DNA of 59,524 nt from Sporosarcina luteola (GTDB lineage: Bacteria; Bacillota; Bacilli; Bacillales_A; Planococcaceae): contig NZ_BJYL01000037.1 of the NCBI RefSeq assembly GCF_007991495.1, positions 1-59,524 on the forward strand. Direction: 5' to 3'. Numbering within the stretch: position 1 is the first letter of the stretch; each line of letters starts with the position of its first letter. Positions 15,929 through 24,271 of this stretch are shown here, in pieces. The notes beneath the pieces were generated by a model that saw nothing but the letters and a program-made list of their open reading frames with translations, was not told where the DNA came from and did no database searches. The translations under genes and the position numbers were made by a program.

Positions 15929-17146
15929 TTGAAGAAAAAAATAGTGTTCATTTCCGATCACGGAGACCCGCTTGCCCCTCTTGGTGGCGAGCAGGCTGGC
16001 GGTCAAAATAATTATGTTAAGCAATTGGCACTTTCTTTGGATAACAAAGGCTATACAGTAGATGTCATTACCCATTGGGCGGATGCGAATGCTCCCAAGA
16101 TTGAGAAGTTCGGTTCTCGTTGCCGGGTAGTTCGAATCGCTGCAGGGGTGAAAGGCTATGTAGCGAAAAGCGATCTGTATAGCATGCTCCATGAATTTTA
16201 TGACGATATAAGAAATCAAATCGATTTAGCTTCTTATGACATACTGCATACCCACTATTGGCTATCCGGACTTCTCGGGGCAAAAGCTGCGGAGGATTAT
16301 GGGATACCTTGGATTCACACATCCCACTCGCTAGGTGCTGCAAAGGAACAGGCTACCGGTGTGAGGGAATATAAAAGGATGGCCGCCGAGCAATTAATAT
16401 TGCAGCTGGCGGATACAGTCGTTGCTACTACCGCGACCGAGAGAAAGTTAATCAATGGCTTTGTTGAGGATCCGTCTCCTATCAAAGTTATTCCGATAGG
16501 GGTAGATAAAAGCTTCCAACCATCTGATCAAAAGGAAAAAGAGCGCCCTTATTTCGCATTTGCAGGCAGGCTTGAGGAGACGAAAGGGATTTATACACTG
16601 CTTCACGCTTTTAGGCTATTAATCGAGCGACATGAGCTTCCATCTTCCGCCAAGCTCGTCATTGCTGGAGGAGACGCGGACACAATCGATTTACAAAAAA
16701 TGTCGCCGACTTGTCCAAACCTGAAGAAAGCAGTTTCAGGTTTAGAGAAGCATATCGACTTTATTGGAGCCCGCTCTCAACGTCAATTAGCAGAACTTTT
16801 CAATGCAGCGACTGCTGTCATTGTCCCTTCGACTTATGAATCGTTCGGAATGGTTGCCGCGGAAGCACAGGCATGCGGGAGTCCTGTCATCGCTTCAAAA
16901 GTCGGCGGTTTACAGGATGTCGTCCGTCACAGAGAGACAGGCATCCATGTGGAAAAGGAAAATAAGGAGCATTTGGCATTCGCCATGAAACTCATTGCAT
17001 TGAACCGTGGATTTGCGCGTTCGCTCGGACGACGCGCTGCTGCTCATGCGCAACGAGAATTCAATTGGGAAACTGTAGCTAGAAAGATGGATGGACTATA
17101 CGAGGTGGTTATACGTGGAAAACAAAAGGTACTGGCTGGCGACTGA
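15929..17146 (+). CDS. GT4 glycosyltransferase, sucrose-phosphate/mannosylfructose-phosphate synthase-like
   Basis: A 405-residue GT-B enzyme. The N-terminal SDHGDPLAPLGGEQAGGQNN (residues 8-27) is the hallmark of sucrose-phosphate synthases and mannosylfructose-phosphate synthases, which transfer a sugar nucleotide donor to fructose 6-phosphate. The C-terminal domain has FAGRLEETKG and the EX7E-type STYESFGMVAAEAQACGSPVIAS region. TTG 15929 was chosen because GAGGGAG is eight bases upstream and the product then starts at the first beta strand. Its end overlaps the start of an SPP-like phosphatase by 32 bp, so the pair probably makes a non-reducing disaccharide, likely a compatible solute. 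Donor and acceptor are inferred. Confidence 0.85.
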   Translation: MKKKIVFISDHGDPLAPLGGEQAGGQNNYVKQLALSLDNKGYTVDVITHWADANAPKIEKFGSRCRVVRIAAGVKGYVAKSDLYSMLHEFYDDIRNQIDLASYDILHTHYWLSGLLGAKAAEDYGIPWIHTSHSLGAAKEQATGVREYKRMAAEQLILQLADTVVATTATERKLINGFVEDPSPIKVIPIGVDKSFQPSDQKEKERPYFAFAGRLEETKGIYTLLHAFRLLIERHELPSSAKLVIAGGDADTIDLQKMSPTCPNLKKAVSGLEKHIDFIGARSQRQLAELFNAATAVIVPSTYESFGMVAAEAQACGSPVIASKVGGLQDVVRHRETGIHVEKENKEHLAFAMKLIALNRGFARSLGRRAAAHAQREFNWETVARKMDGLYEVVIRGKQKVLAGD

Positions 17147-17852
17147 CTTAGATGGAACGTTCGTTGGTGATTCCGATGCGCTCGGAAAACTGCTTTATTT
17201 CTTTGAAGAGGCGGCGTATGAAGTAGCTCTCGTTTATGTGACAGGCAGGCATCTGGCTTCAGCCCAGTTGCTCATGGAGGAAGAGCGCTTACCGATACCG
17301 GATTTGCTTATAACGGACGTCGGCACATCTATTTATCAATCGGATGGGCAAGAGGACGCGGATTGGCGAGCAAGCATGCTGCAAGATTGGCAGCCCAATG
17401 AAATTGCTGAAATCGCCGCTTCCTTTTCAACATTAAAGAGGCAGCAGCTCCCCGATGACCGACGCGTATCTTTTACAGTAACCGAAGATTTGGGAGAGGT
17501 TGATAAATTCAGGAAGGCTCTTAATTCCCATGGCCTCCCCCATTCATTCATTTTCAGTTCGAACCGGGATATCGATGTGCTTCCTGGAAGTGCCGGCAAG
17601 GGGAGAGCTTTGGAATATGCACTCGATCAATATGCTGCAGATGACATTCAACTACTCATCGCCGGCGATTCAGGCAATGACATGGACATGCTTTCACTCG
17701 GTCACCCTTCCGTCATCGTCGGGAATGCCCAGCCTGAATTGCTGAACATGAAGCCATGTGAAAATCTCTTTTTTGCGAATGAACATTGTGCGGGTGGCAT
17801 TCATGAAGCGTGGTTGCATTTTTACGGAGACCAACATAAGTTGATAGTTTGA
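17115..17852 (+). CDS. HAD-IIB phosphatase, sucrose-6-phosphate phosphatase-like
   Basis: A 245-residue HAD hydrolase. Motif I is LATDLDGTFVGD (nucleophile Asp and acid/base Asp, residues 8-19), motif II is VTGRH, the lysine motif lies in GSAGKGRALEYAL, and motif III/IV is IAGDSGNDMDML. DLLITDVGTSIY is characteristic of the sucrose-phosphate phosphatase group. GTG 17115 was chosen for the GAGGTGG ribosome site inside the preceding gene. It should dephosphorylate the product of the overlapping synthase gene. Either sucrose or mannosylfructose is possible as final product. Confidence 0.87.
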   Translation: MENKRYWLATDLDGTFVGDSDALGKLLYFFEEAAYEVALVYVTGRHLASAQLLMEEERLPIPDLLITDVGTSIYQSDGQEDADWRASMLQDWQPNEIAEIAASFSTLKRQQLPDDRRVSFTVTEDLGEVDKFRKALNSHGLPHSFIFSSNRDIDVLPGSAGKGRALEYALDQYAADDIQLLIAGDSGNDMDMLSLGHPSVIVGNAQPELLNMKPCENLFFANEHCAGGIHEAWLHFYGDQHKLIV

Positions 17853-17942
17853 GTTACCACCGATGCGCATGAATTTACTACCATTTTGAGAGAGTCTATC
17901 ATCGCTTAACCATTTAACAGTTCCCTATCCTATAGCACCACA

Positions 17943-17993
17943 AAAATTGGCTGCCGCCCTGAGAAATCTCACTCAAGGTTGACAGCCAATTAA
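17943..17993 (-). terminator. Rho-independent terminator of the cytochrome c gene
   Basis: AATTGGCTG pairs with CAGCCAATT, with a nested CCTTGAG/CTCAGGG stem; TTTTTG follows on the minus strand. Confidence 0.75.
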
Positions 17994-18013
17994 TTATGGG
18001 TTCTTTTGGATAA

Positions 18014-18982
18014 TTAATTCTTCCCTAGTACTTCATTCCAATCAATCGTTCCGTCTTTTATCTGGTCACGTTTTTCTTTGTTCATAATATCACTTGGGCG
18101 ATCGCCTGCCGGCCAATCCTTATCATGGTTTTTCCATTCCGGCCGTTCTTGTGAAAGGATGAATGCAGCCAAATCGCTCGCTTCTTGGTCAGTCAATGTT
18201 CCTGCTGCTCCAATCGGCATGTTGTTTTGGATATACCCGGCCATTTTCGACATACGTGCAATGCCAGCACCGTCGTTGAATGATCCATCCCCCCATAAAG
18301 CAGGACCTGTATTCGATCCGGTACCCGTTCCATTATCCGCGTGGCAAGCGATGCACGACTGCTGATAAAGGACTTCCCCGTCAGCAATGTTTGGGACTGG
18401 AACGTCTTTCATATCGCTTTGATGGCGCCACGGCAATTCAGCGCCGACTGGAATTCCTTGTGAGATATACGTCAAATACGCAACCATTGCGTCCAAGTCT
18501 TCATCATCTTCAGCGAATTTCTGACCGTTCATGCTTCTTACCATACAGCCATTAATACGTTCTTCCAACGTAACAATTTGCCCTGAGCGACCGATATACA
18601 TCGGATAGACAGAAGCCATTCCGACGAGGGAAGAAACTTCTTCGTCCATGCCCGCACCAGCATGACAGCTCGTACATGATAATTCATTGACCCGCGCCAT
18701 ACCGTCTTCTACACTTGACGCTTCACTTCGTAATACAGTGGATGTGTCATTTGTCAGTTCGTAACCTCTTAAAATCGCTTCTCCCAATGGGCCATCTGGT
18801 ACATCATCCAAAGACGGTGGATTATGCACAACTCCCGCTACTTGTTCAGTTGGTGTTTCGGTAATAATTGGTGCTTGGTCGGCCTCTTTTTTACTGATCC
18901 CCAATTGATGGTTCATCGCACCGATGACCGCAAGCGAAACGACAACCAGGAATCCTAGAATGAGTGTTGTAGTGTTTCTCAT
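18014..18982 (-). CDS. tsdA: Dihaem cytochrome c, thiosulfate dehydrogenase (TsdA)-like
   Basis: A 322-residue exported protein: an N-terminal hydrophobic anchor (residues 5-22), then two haem-binding sites, CTSCH and CIACH. The block SSLVGMASVYPMYIGRSG, ERINGCMVRSMNGQ and GPALWGDGSFNDGAGI, with NMPIG further on, fits TsdA. The cysteine in INGCM lies 43 residues after the first haem cysteine, the same offset as the Cys haem ligand of Allochromatium TsdA (53 to 96, from memory), so thiosulfate-to-tetrathionate oxidation or the reverse is likely. The anchor probably keeps it on the outer face of the membrane. Transcribed alone. Confidence 0.83.
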   Translation of the reverse strand: MRNTTTLILGFLVVVSLAVIGAMNHQLGISKKEADQAPIITETPTEQVAGVVHNPPSLDDVPDGPLGEAILRGYELTNDTSTVLRSEASSVEDGMARVNELSCTSCHAGAGMDEEVSSLVGMASVYPMYIGRSGQIVTLEERINGCMVRSMNGQKFAEDDEDLDAMVAYLTYISQGIPVGAELPWRHQSDMKDVPVPNIADGEVLYQQSCIACHADNGTGTGSNTGPALWGDGSFNDGAGIARMSKMAGYIQNNMPIGAAGTLTDQEASDLAAFILSQERPEWKNHDKDWPAGDRPSDIMNKEKRDQIKDGTIDWNEVLGKN

Positions 18983-19115
18983 TTCTATTACCTCCTTTTC
19001 TTACTCCTACAGTATCCGAATCATATATAGGGACTCAACGATTTTTCACTACGTTCTTAAATTTGCAATAACTTTATGGCGAATTAAGGAAAGATCATTT
19101 CACTTTTCACAAAAA

Positions 19116-19161
19116 TAAAGAAATCCCTTGCCCATCAGTAGGCAAGGGATTTCTTTATCTA
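19116..19161. terminator. Bidirectional terminator downstream of proS
   Basis: AAAGAAATCCCTTGCC-CATCAGTA-GGCAAGGGATTTCTTT, A-rich on one side and T-rich on the other. Serves proS on the minus strand. Confidence 0.85.
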
Positions 19162-19184
19162 TATTTTGTCTATCTACTAGACAA

Positions 19185-20621
19185 TCAATACGCTCTCGCA
19201 AACCACACAGTATGCTTCGCGTCTTTTCCACAATTAATGCAAGTTGACTTTTCAGCAGGCGGATTGAAAGGTATGTTTCGTGTTGTGAATTTCGTTTCTT
19301 CCTTCACATGCTCTTCACATGCATCGTCGCCGCACCAGCCAGCAAGGATCCATCCAGGGATTTCGCCTTTTTCGGAGGAGTCTGCGATATGCTGTTTCAA
19401 TTGCTCAATCGTGTCGATATGCGTGTGCGAATGCTCTGCACGGAATGCACGTGCCTTTTCAAGTAAACGCGTTTGCATCGTTTGCAGTTCCTGTTCGACG
19501 CTTGCAACGATATTCGCCAAGTTAACTGCAACCTTTTCGTCTTCGTCACGCGCTTTCATTAAAGCTTGATCATTTTCAAGATCACGTGGCCCAAGTTCAA
19601 CCCGGACCGGCACTCCTTTTAATTCCCACTCATTGAATTTGAAGCCAGGAGACTGATCGGAATCATCCAAACGTACGCGGATGCCTTTCGCTTTCAATTC
19701 AGCGAAAACTTCATCCAATTTTTCCATAATAGCAGGGTTCTTTTTCCAAGGTCCAACCGGGATCAGTACTACCTGTGTCGGCGCGATACGTGGTGGCAAC
19801 ACTAGCCCTTGCTCGTCTCCGTGCACCATAATGACAGATCCGATGAGACGTGTCGAAGTTCCCCAAGATGTCGTATGGACGAATTCATGACGGTTTTCCT
19901 TCGTTAAATATTTGATATCAAACGCTTCTGCAAATTTCGTACCTAAATAGTGGGAAGTTCCGGCTTGCACCGCTTTCCCGTCCTTCATCATTGCTTCGAT
20001 TGAATACGTATCAACTGCACCGGCAAAGCGCTCGGAAGGTGTTTTTTGTCCATCATAGACTGGAATCGCAAGTAGCTCTTCAACGACCTCTTTATAAATG
20101 TTCAACATTTGCATCGTTTCTCCGCGTGCTTCTTCTTCGTCAACATGCGCTGTATGCCCTTCTTGCCAAAGGAACTCCGAAGTACGTATGAACGGCAATG
20201 TCTTCTTCTCCCAACGGAAAACGTTCGCCCATTGGTTAATTAAGACCGGCAAGTCGCGGTAGCTCTTAATCCAATCCGAATACAAATGGCCAATCATCGT
20301 TTCAGATGTCGGACGCAATGCGAGGCGCTCTTCCAATTTCTCGCCCGCCGCCTCCGTCACCCATGGAAGCTCTGGAGAAAATCCTTCGATATGGTCTTTT
20401 TCTTTTTGGAAGAACGATTCAGGAATCAACATCGGGAAATATGCATTCCGGTGGCCCGTTTCCTTAAAGCGCTTATCCATTTCATCTTGAATATGCTCCC
20501 AGATTTCGAAGCCGTCCGGTTTGAATGCGATACATCCGCGAACTGGCGTATAATCCATCAAATCCGCTTTCTGGATCGTATCAATATACCATTTTGAAAA
20601 ATCGTTTTTCTGATTACTCAT
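19185..20621 (-). CDS. proS: Prolyl-tRNA synthetase, short (archaeal/eukaryote-like) form
   Basis: A class II synthetase of 478 residues, without the large editing insertion of the bacterial ~570-residue enzyme. It contains the class II motifs (RPTSETMIGHLYSDWIKSYRDLP; RWEKKTLPFIRTSEFLWQEGHTAH; GTSTRLIGSVIMVHGDEQGLVLPP), an anticodon-binding domain and a C-terminal zinc-binding-type domain with ILAGWCGDDACEEHVKE and CINCGKDA. It ends in Tyr, a feature of this class. Expression is controlled by a T-box leader. It may be the only ProRS or a second, conditionally used one. Confidence 0.95.
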   Translation of the reverse strand: MSNQKNDFSKWYIDTIQKADLMDYTPVRGCIAFKPDGFEIWEHIQDEMDKRFKETGHRNAYFPMLIPESFFQKEKDHIEGFSPELPWVTEAAGEKLEERLALRPTSETMIGHLYSDWIKSYRDLPVLINQWANVFRWEKKTLPFIRTSEFLWQEGHTAHVDEEEARGETMQMLNIYKEVVEELLAIPVYDGQKTPSERFAGAVDTYSIEAMMKDGKAVQAGTSHYLGTKFAEAFDIKYLTKENRHEFVHTTSWGTSTRLIGSVIMVHGDEQGLVLPPRIAPTQVVLIPVGPWKKNPAIMEKLDEVFAELKAKGIRVRLDDSDQSPGFKFNEWELKGVPVRVELGPRDLENDQALMKARDEDEKVAVNLANIVASVEQELQTMQTRLLEKARAFRAEHSHTHIDTIEQLKQHIADSSEKGEIPGWILAGWCGDDACEEHVKEETKFTTRNIPFNPPAEKSTCINCGKDAKHTVWFARAY

Positions 20622-20639
20622 CTTTATTTCCTCCCTTGC

Positions 20640-20890
20640 ATAATAAAAAGCGCAAAGCTGTCCTCAAATAAGGACGTCTTTGCGCTGGATAGACGTGGTA
20701 CCACCTTCATTCGGCCTAGCACTGCTAAGCCCTCGAACGTTTTGTAACGAAAACGACCCGGTCATGTTTGCATGACATCTCCGTGGTAGGGGTTCAATGA
20801 AAAGCGGTGGCATAGCTCTCAACAAGTTGCTATGCTTTCTGTCTCACAATTTCCATTTACTTGGCCACTTCTTAGATTCCATATTGCTTA
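20640..20890 (-). promoter_or_regulatory. T-box riboswitch (tRNA-Pro sensing) of proS
   Basis: On the minus strand a leader of about 250 nt contains the T-box core AAGGTGGTACCACG (20694-20707) and then a terminator, AAGCGCAAAG...CTTTGCGCTT plus TTTTATT (20644-20684). Uncharged tRNA-Pro binding should favour the antiterminator. The stem I region carries GAACCCCTACC; CCU (20788-20790), followed by A, is the best specifier candidate. A TTGTAT-N17-TATATT promoter lies just upstream, on the minus strand around 20890-20920. Confidence 0.88.
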
Positions 20891-20930
20891 TAATATACCA
20901 AATAGTTTCAGGATATACAAATGCGTTTAG

Positions 20931-21035
20931 TTTTGCTCGAGTTCGGAAGGTTTTTGCGCGAGTTTATGGCTGTTTTGCTCGAGTTGGAGTGTGTTTTGCT
21001 CGGGTTCCGACTAGTTATGCTCACTTCGGGACTTT
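20931..21035 (+). repeat. Array of five degenerate units with exact 21-bp period
   Basis: TTTTGC(T/G)CG-type cores begin at 20931, 20952, 20973 and 20994, and TTATGCTC at 21015, each exactly 21 bp apart. Each unit reads roughly TTTTGCTCGAGTT plus eight variable bases. It lies between the proS T-box promoter and yjdM. No protein-coding sense is evident, and the units are too short and uneven for CRISPR. Confidence 0.7.
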
Positions 21036-21133
21036 TGGCCCCCTTTAATTGCTCTGCGAACACCCCAAGGGCTTGGATTAATCCTGTTCTCTGCTATGAT
21101 AGAATAAACACCATTGGATGGAGGATTAGAGTT

Positions 21134-21472
21134 ATGGAAAACTTACCAAACTGCCCAAAATGTAATTCCGAATATACATATGAGGATGGAAATCTGTTCG
21201 TTTGCCCCGAATGTGCACATGAATGGACATCGGAATCCCAAGAGGCAGAAGCTGAAAAGACTGTTGTTAGGGATGCAAATGGAAATGTCCTGAACGATGG
21301 CGACACAATAACGGTCATTAAAGACTTGAAAGTGAAAGGCAGCTCAACTGTTGTCAAACAGGGGACAAAGGTGAAAAATATCAAATTGGTCGATGGTGAT
21401 CATGATATTGATTGCAAAATCGATGGGTTTGGTGCGATGCAGCTGAAATCGGAGTTTGTGAAAAAAATCTAA
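21134..21472 (+). CDS. yjdM: YjdM/PhnA-type zinc-ribbon protein
   Basis: A 112-residue protein: N-terminal zinc ribbon ([21 protein letters not shown], CxxC...CxxC, residues 7-27) and a C-terminal KOW/SH3-like beta domain beginning near [28 protein letters not shown]. The family was named for alkylphosphonate use but its function is not established. The start at [10 protein letters not shown] is fixed by GGAGGA 11 bases upstream; the open frame extends back into the 21-bp repeats but that is not coding. Confidence 0.92.
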   Translation: MENLPNCPKCNSEYTYEDGNLFVCPECAHEWTSESQEAEAEKTVVRDANGNVLNDGDTITVIKDLKVKGSSTVVKQGTKVKNIKLVDGDHDIDCKIDGFGAMQLKSEFVKKI

Positions 21473-21473
21473 T

Positions 21474-21527
21474 GGAAAAGGCCGCTGATACTTGAAATTT
21501 CTAGGATCGGCGGCCTTTTCTTTTTCA
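21474..21527. terminator. Bidirectional terminator
   Basis: AAAAGGCCGCTGAT pairs with ATCGGCGGCCTTTT, followed by CTTTTTC. It separates convergent yjdM and the membrane protein at 21525. Confidence 0.85.
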
Positions 21528-22073
21528 ATAATATTTCTTTGAAATCTCCACATCATATTCCTTCAATTTCCTTTCAATCACGGTACGCATAATCCGGATG
21601 TGCCCATTTTCAGGCAATGTCATCTCAGCGCCATCTTTAAACTGAAACTCGTACACTGGAAATCCTTTTGCCGCAAGATTGAACTTTACATTGTCTACCT
21701 CATTCCAGGCATAAGTATGGCGATCCGTCCATATTGACTCCCTAAAGGTGATCGAATCATCCGCGAGCACAGTGTATTTCTGAACTGCGCTCATAAAAAA
21801 AGCTACGCTGATAAGCACAGCTATCACGCTGCTGATTTTAGCAACCTTGCTAAGATTCAATATGAAGAGGACAAGCGATGATACGAATAAAAACAGAAAA
21901 CCTAAAGCATATAATAGATAAGCTTTACCCGGTACAAAAACAACCCAACCTTCCGTCCCATGCATATTTGTCGCAATAAACGTCGGCAGCGGCAGCAATA
22001 GGAATGGTGATATTACTAAAATACCAATCGCAATCGCCATAAAAATATGCCGTGCTTCATAGTTTTTATACAT
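21525..22073 (-). CDS. Hypothetical membrane protein
   Basis: A 182-residue protein with four hydrophobic segments (about residues 12-32, 50-72, 74-84 and 86-98), then a cytoplasmic-looking domain containing YAWNEVDNVKFNL, similar to the PH-like tails of YdbS/YdbT-type proteins. Start set at MYKNYEA because GGGGGAG precedes it; a few residues upstream are in frame from GTG. Not assigned to a family. Confidence 0.7.
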   Translation of the reverse strand: MYKNYEARHIFMAIAIGILVISPFLLLPLPTFIATNMHGTEGWVVFVPGKAYLLYALGFLFLFVSSLVLFILNLSKVAKISSVIAVLISVAFFMSAVQKYTVLADDSITFRESIWTDRHTYAWNEVDNVKFNLAAKGFPVYEFQFKDGAEMTLPENGHIRIMRTVIERKLKEYDVEISKKYY

Positions 22074-22145
22074 ACACTCCCCCCTCACTATCAGAATATA
22101 CGCATCTGCCTCAAAAAGGATTCAAATTTTCAAAATACTAAAGAC

Positions 22146-22180
22146 GAAAAAACACACCATCCGAAGATAGTGTGTTCTGT
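22146..22180 (-). terminator. Rho-independent terminator of the MFS gene
   Basis: ACACACTATC-TTCGG-ATGGTGTGT followed by TTTTTCG on the minus strand. Confidence 0.8.
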
Positions 22181-22185
22181 ATCTG

Positions 22186-23331
22186 TTAATGCACTTTTGC
22201 ATTATACCTTTTTGAAATGAACAACAAGATGAATCCAATTGTAATCATCGTAATAGCACTCGACAAAAATGGAAGACCAAGCGTTTCCGCTGTCGCTCCT
22301 GAAACAAATGAACCCACAACTGCCCCTAAAGAGAAGAATGCATAAAAGATGCCGTACGCTTTTCCGCGGTCCACTTTGGAAGATGCTTCTGCGACAATCT
22401 TATTCATCGAAGGGAAAACAAGTGCAAATCCTATGCCGTAAACGACCATCAACGACATGTTTATCCAGTAGATAGATACGATATTCAGCATGATATGGAC
22501 CGATCCGATAATGAGGATGCCTACAATTGTCAGATTTACAGAAGAAGCCTTATCAAAAATCCGGTTCAATGGCGTCAAAAAGACAATGAGCGCGACAATG
22601 CCATATGTGCTTAACATCATCCCTGTCGTCGATGATGTCATTCCCATATCGGCCACTTTTAGCGGTAATGCAAACGCCAAAGTTCCATTACTAATCATCA
22701 ATGCGAAGGCGGCAAGTGAAGCCTGTAGAACTAATGGATGCTTAAGAAGCGGCATGAATTCTTTCAGGTTAAACTTCCCTTTTTCCGTTGAAACATATGA
22801 CTCTTCTATTAATTTATAAGTCAAAAGTGTGCTGATGAAAAACAAGATCGCTACTGAAATAAACACGTATTCCACTTGTGACCTTGCTGCCATCACTCCT
22901 CCGATTGCCGGACCCGTAATGGCTGCAATCCCTATACCGGCTCCTGTGAAGGCCATCGATTTCCCTCGAGTTTTCGATTTCGAGATGTCCCCAACATAGG
23001 CAAAGGCAGCTGGTATCAATATTCCGCCAGCCAAGCCATGGAAAAAACGGATAGCAAAAAGCTGATAGCCCGTCTGTGCAAGAGGATAGAACAGTAGAAT
23101 GATGGCAACTAAAAACATACCCGTCAACAACATGCGCTTCCTGCCGTAACGGTCAATCCAATGGCCTCCAAATATATTTCCAACCATATTTGTCAGGGAA
23201 TAAACAGCGACAATGCCTCCCGTTAGAACGTGGCTGGCGCCTAAATCCATTGCATAAGGCGTAATAATCGGCAGTTGGATGAATGTATCTAAGAACGAAA
23301 CGATAATTAAAAAGAAAAGAATTCTGCTCAT
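22186..23331 (-). CDS. MFS transporter
   Basis: A 381-residue, 12-helix transporter with motif A GHWIDRYGRKRMLL (about residues 56-69) in the first intracellular loop and the motif C-like GPAIGGVMAAR. Closest in appearance to drug or small-molecule exporters of the DHA1 type. Single gene with its own terminator. Substrate unknown. Confidence 0.87.
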   Translation of the reverse strand: MSRILFFLIIVSFLDTFIQLPIITPYAMDLGASHVLTGGIVAVYSLTNMVGNIFGGHWIDRYGRKRMLLTGMFLVAIILLFYPLAQTGYQLFAIRFFHGLAGGILIPAAFAYVGDISKSKTRGKSMAFTGAGIGIAAITGPAIGGVMAARSQVEYVFISVAILFFISTLLTYKLIEESYVSTEKGKFNLKEFMPLLKHPLVLQASLAAFALMISNGTLAFALPLKVADMGMTSSTTGMMLSTYGIVALIVFLTPLNRIFDKASSVNLTIVGILIIGSVHIMLNIVSIYWINMSLMVVYGIGFALVFPSMNKIVAEASSKVDRGKAYGIFYAFFSLGAVVGSFVSGATAETLGLPFLSSAITMITIGFILLFISKRYNAKVH

Positions 23332-23548
23332 TACAATACCTCACTTATTTTCTTCCATTCTATTATACCATTAGCCCTATTATTCCGCTCCAACATTGGT
23401 TCATAGAATACTGACCCAGTCTTTGATGAGCAGACATATTGAAAGATTTCCTTCATTTGCATTTCAACACATGCTACCTTATAATTTTTATATAAAAACT
23501 AATTGGGGATATATGTATTCGAACCAATCGTGAAAGGAGAATAAATTT

Positions 23549-23974
23549 ATGTTAAAAGTAACGGTGTTCGAACAACTGAAACGCGCGATGAAAGAGAAAG
23601 ATACACTTTCAAAAGGGGTGCTCACTCTATTGAAGTCTTCACTGGACCTTACTGAAAAAGAGAAAGGCTCCGCGTTGACAGAGGAAGAGGAAGTCGCAAT
23701 TGTAAACCGGGAAATCAAACAAACCAATCAAGCTTTAGAAGGCGCTGAAAAAGCGCAGCGCGATGATTTGATTGAACAAGAAAAGGCGAAGTTAGTATTA
23801 CTAAAATCATTTTTACCTAAACAATTAAGTGAGGAAGAAGTCGTCGCCTTGCTAACAGAAGCAGGAGTAGTAAAAGGAATGAACATGGGCGACGCCATGA
23901 AAATCGCAAAGCCATTGCTAGCAGGAAAAACTGACGGCTCGACGATGTCGAAAGTTGTAAAGAGCCTGATCTAA
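23549..23974 (+). CDS. yqeY: GatB/YqeY domain protein
   Basis: A 141-residue all-helical protein of the YqeY family, related to the tail domain of the amidotransferase subunit GatB. Diagnostic stretches are LKRAMKEKDTLSKGVLTLLKSSL, LLKSFLPKQLSEEEV and MGDAMKIAKPLLAGKTDGSTMSKVVKSL. AAGGAGA precedes the ATG. Role unclear; often encoded beside rpsU and dnaG, but here it stands alone. Confidence 0.92.
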   Translation: MLKVTVFEQLKRAMKEKDTLSKGVLTLLKSSLDLTEKEKGSALTEEEEVAIVNREIKQTNQALEGAEKAQRDDLIEQEKAKLVLLKSFLPKQLSEEEVVALLTEAGVVKGMNMGDAMKIAKPLLAGKTDGSTMSKVVKSLI

Positions 23975-24014
23975 TTAACTGTTAAGTTTACATGCACTTC
24001 ACTGATTTAAATGC

Positions 24015-24165
24015 TGAAAACGCATAAACACTAGGAAAAACGCATATCTTCTTTTAAATACGCATAAATCTCCCGAATGACGCATAAAAAATTATTTATG
24101 CGTTTTTGGATTGATTTATGCGTTTTTTGACCTCTTTATGCGTATTCCCGCCATTTTATGCGCAA
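24015..24165. repeat. Head-to-head array of 4 + 4 units with exact 20-bp period
   Basis: CGCATA occurs at 24021, 24041, 24061 and 24081; its reverse complement TATGCG occurs at 24097, 24117, 24137 and 24157. The unit is about ACGCATAAA plus variable bases, and the two blocks are mirror images about 24091.5. It fills the gap between yqeY and the hydrolase lipoprotein gene. No ORF or simple terminator explains it. Confidence 0.85.
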
Positions 24166-24271
24166 TACAACCTCATCCGAAATTAACTGTTTTCCAAGAC
24201 GCATTATTCTTTACTCAATAAAAATAATCTGTTATATTATTCATATAACAGACGGAATTGAGGGAAGGATA

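Noticed and set aside
20931..21035. CRISPR array
   Set aside because: The 21-bp period leaves no room for spacers, cores are degenerate, and no cas genes are present.
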